A stretch of DNA of 6,465 nt from contig JBJETY010000053.1 in NCBI GenBank assembly GCA_051883555.1, positions 1-6,465 on the forward strand, in the 5' to 3' direction. A model generated the notes under the pieces. It ran no database searches and was not told the DNA's origin. It saw only the letters and a list, made by a program, of their open reading frames with translations. The position numbers were made by a program, and so were the translations under genes. This DNA comes from CAG-917 sp051883555. Lineage in GTDB: Bacteria; Bacillota; Clostridia; Christensenellales; CAG-917. Positions 5,355-6,465 of this stretch are shown in pieces (position 1 is the first letter of the stretch; each line of letters starts with the position of its first letter).

Positions 5355-6377
5355 TCAATATAAATATACTCTGTTTATTCGCCGCTTGTCAAGTCCTGTC
5401 AGAATTTCATAACATATGGTGTCCTGCCCTTTCGCCTGAAATTCGGCGTCGTTTCCCTCGCCTAAAATACAAACCTCGTCGCCGATTTTTAATCGGTCTC
5501 TGCCCGTTCCGATTATAATCATATCCATACAGGCAACGGATAAGACTTCGTATCTCTTGCCGTGCGATACCACGTGCCAGCCTTTACGACGTATTCCATC
5601 GGCATAACCGCCGAATACAACGGCAATATTCTGACTCTTGTTAGATCTGAAATCTCCGTAACTTACGTACTCGCCCTTTTTAATTTCCTTAGAATCTACA
5701 ACCTTAGAAAATACCTTAATAGCCGGCGTAACGCCTTCTACACCATAGCCGTAAGCTCCTATGCCTATTCTTAACATATCGCTTTCAATTGAATATTTCG
5801 CCGATGAGGTGGCTTGGATATGAAAAATTCCTTCTCTAAAAAAATTATTATATATTGCTTTCTTAATATTGAAGTCGGCAATCTGATTTTTATTAGGTTT
5901 TCTGAAATGGCTGAATGCCCCTAAAACGTTTATATAATCGCTGCTTTTTAATCTTTGTAGAAATTCAAACAAAAATTCATTATCTTTAATTCCAAGTCTG
6001 TTCATTCCCGTGTCAAACTTTATAAACACGTCTGCTTTTTTATTCAGATTTTTACACGCTTTTTCTATAGAATAAATTTGTTCATAGGAAAAAATCGACG
6101 GTGTTAAATCATACTCAACAAAATCCGCCGCTTCATTACAACTAAACAGCGATACTAAAATAGGAATATTAATACCGGCGTTTCTGAGTTCCTTGCCCTC
6201 TTCAACGGTTGCCACGCCAAAATAATCGACAATATCCTGAGTTCCGAGCGCGACTTTTACCGCGCCGTGTCCGTAAGCGTTAGCTTTAACCATAAATAAC
6301 AATTTTTTGTTTTTATTCCTTAATCTGTTTAAATTCTGTCTTATTGCCTTTACGTTGCAAACTGCTTTTAATTCCAC
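5355..6377 (-). CDS. alr: Alanine racemase (PLP-dependent)
   Basis: Alr interconverts L- and D-alanine and supplies D-Ala for peptidoglycan. The N-terminal PLP barrel carries KANAYGHG (31-38) with the Schiff-base Lys31. IKFDTGMNRLG (119-129) has the lysine at the usual carbamylation position and the arginine that contacts the substrate. SHF (156-158), QATSSAK (188-194) and LRIGIGAYG (202-210, PLP-contacting Arg203) follow. In the C-terminal beta domain, EYVSYG (236-241), GGYADG (256-261, second catalytic Tyr258), ACMDM (282-286) and TICYE (320-324) are all present. At 340 residues it is shorter than most (about 370-390), but no motif is missing. The start is GTG, chosen because GGTGA lies 5 bases upstream and no ATG, GTG or TTG lies between it and the in-frame stop farther upstream. 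It may be the first gene of the unit that continues to fthC-rsmD-coaD. Confidence 0.95.
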   Translation of the reverse strand: MELKAVCNVKAIRQNLNRLRNKNKKLLFMVKANAYGHGAVKVALGTQDIVDYFGVATVEEGKELRNAGINIPILVSLFSCNEAADFVEYDLTPSIFSYEQIYSIEKACKNLNKKADVFIKFDTGMNRLGIKDNEFLFEFLQRLKSSDYINVLGAFSHFRKPNKNQIADFNIKKAIYNNFFREGIFHIQATSSAKYSIESDMLRIGIGAYGYGVEGVTPAIKVFSKVVDSKEIKKGEYVSYGDFRSNKSQNIAVVFGGYADGIRRKGWHVVSHGKRYEVLSVACMDMIIIGTGRDRLKIGDEVCILGEGNDAEFQAKGQDTICYEILTGLDKRRINRVYLY

Positions 6378-6425
6378 TTTTTCACCAAAGACAAAATATG
6401 CCGCACGTATGAATTTTGTGAAATT

Positions 6426-6465
6426 CAGATAAAATATAAGACGTCAAACAGATAAAATAAAAGAC
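6426..6465. repeat. 17-bp direct repeat upstream of alr, at the window edge
   Basis: CAGATAAAATATAAGAC (6426-6442) and CAGATAAAATAAAAGAC (6449-6465) differ at one base and are 23 bp apart. Between them, on the minus strand, lies TTTGACG, containing a possible -35 box (TTGACG), but no good -10 box sits 17 bases away. A weaker alternative for alr is TTCACA with an 18-base spacer to TATTTT. The right copy ends exactly at the window end, so more copies may lie beyond. Confidence 0.6.

Overview
The window looks like ordinary chromosome from a low-GC member of the Bacillota, most likely an uncultivated or gut-type Clostridia. This is inferred from four things: AT-rich intergenic DNA, strong AGGAGG-type ribosome binding, short operons with ATGA start/stop overlaps, and Firmicutes-like versions of the housekeeping enzymes. 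No rRNA, insertion sequence, phage gene, CRISPR array or plasmid function was seen.

Layout: the left end (1-1188, + strand) is the 3' part of a fused dihydroxyacetone kinase. It contains the end of the DhaK substrate domain, a charged linker and a complete DhaL ATP-binding domain, followed by a strong hairpin terminator. Everything else is on the minus strand. From right to left, transcription would run through alr (alanine racemase), then after a gap of about 120 bases fthC (5-formyltetrahydrofolate cyclo-ligase), rsmD (16S rRNA G966 methyltransferase) and coaD (phosphopantetheine adenylyltransferase). fthC, rsmD and coaD are joined by two 4-base ATGA overlaps and so form a tight, probably translationally coupled operon. 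A tRNA-Leu(UAA) gene follows with its own near-consensus sigma-A promoter and its own terminator. Next comes a predicted lipoprotein of unknown function, and last two very short open frames that may be a small gene interrupted by one stop codon.

The operon serves basic metabolism: D-alanine for the cell wall, recovery of 5-formyl-THF into the folate pool, rRNA modification, and the penultimate step of coenzyme A synthesis. The dihydroxyacetone kinase feeds dihydroxyacetone into glycolysis as DHAP. Its codon choice (mostly TTC and ATC) differs from the minus-strand genes and suggests high expression.

I found no convincing new multi-gene system. The points most worth a second look are the disrupted or overlooked small reading frame beside the lipoprotein, the lipoprotein itself, a cluster of four TTATTGCA octamers in the gap between coaD and the tRNA, several short tandem repeats in promoter or intergenic DNA, and the DAPY variant of the rsmD catalytic motif.
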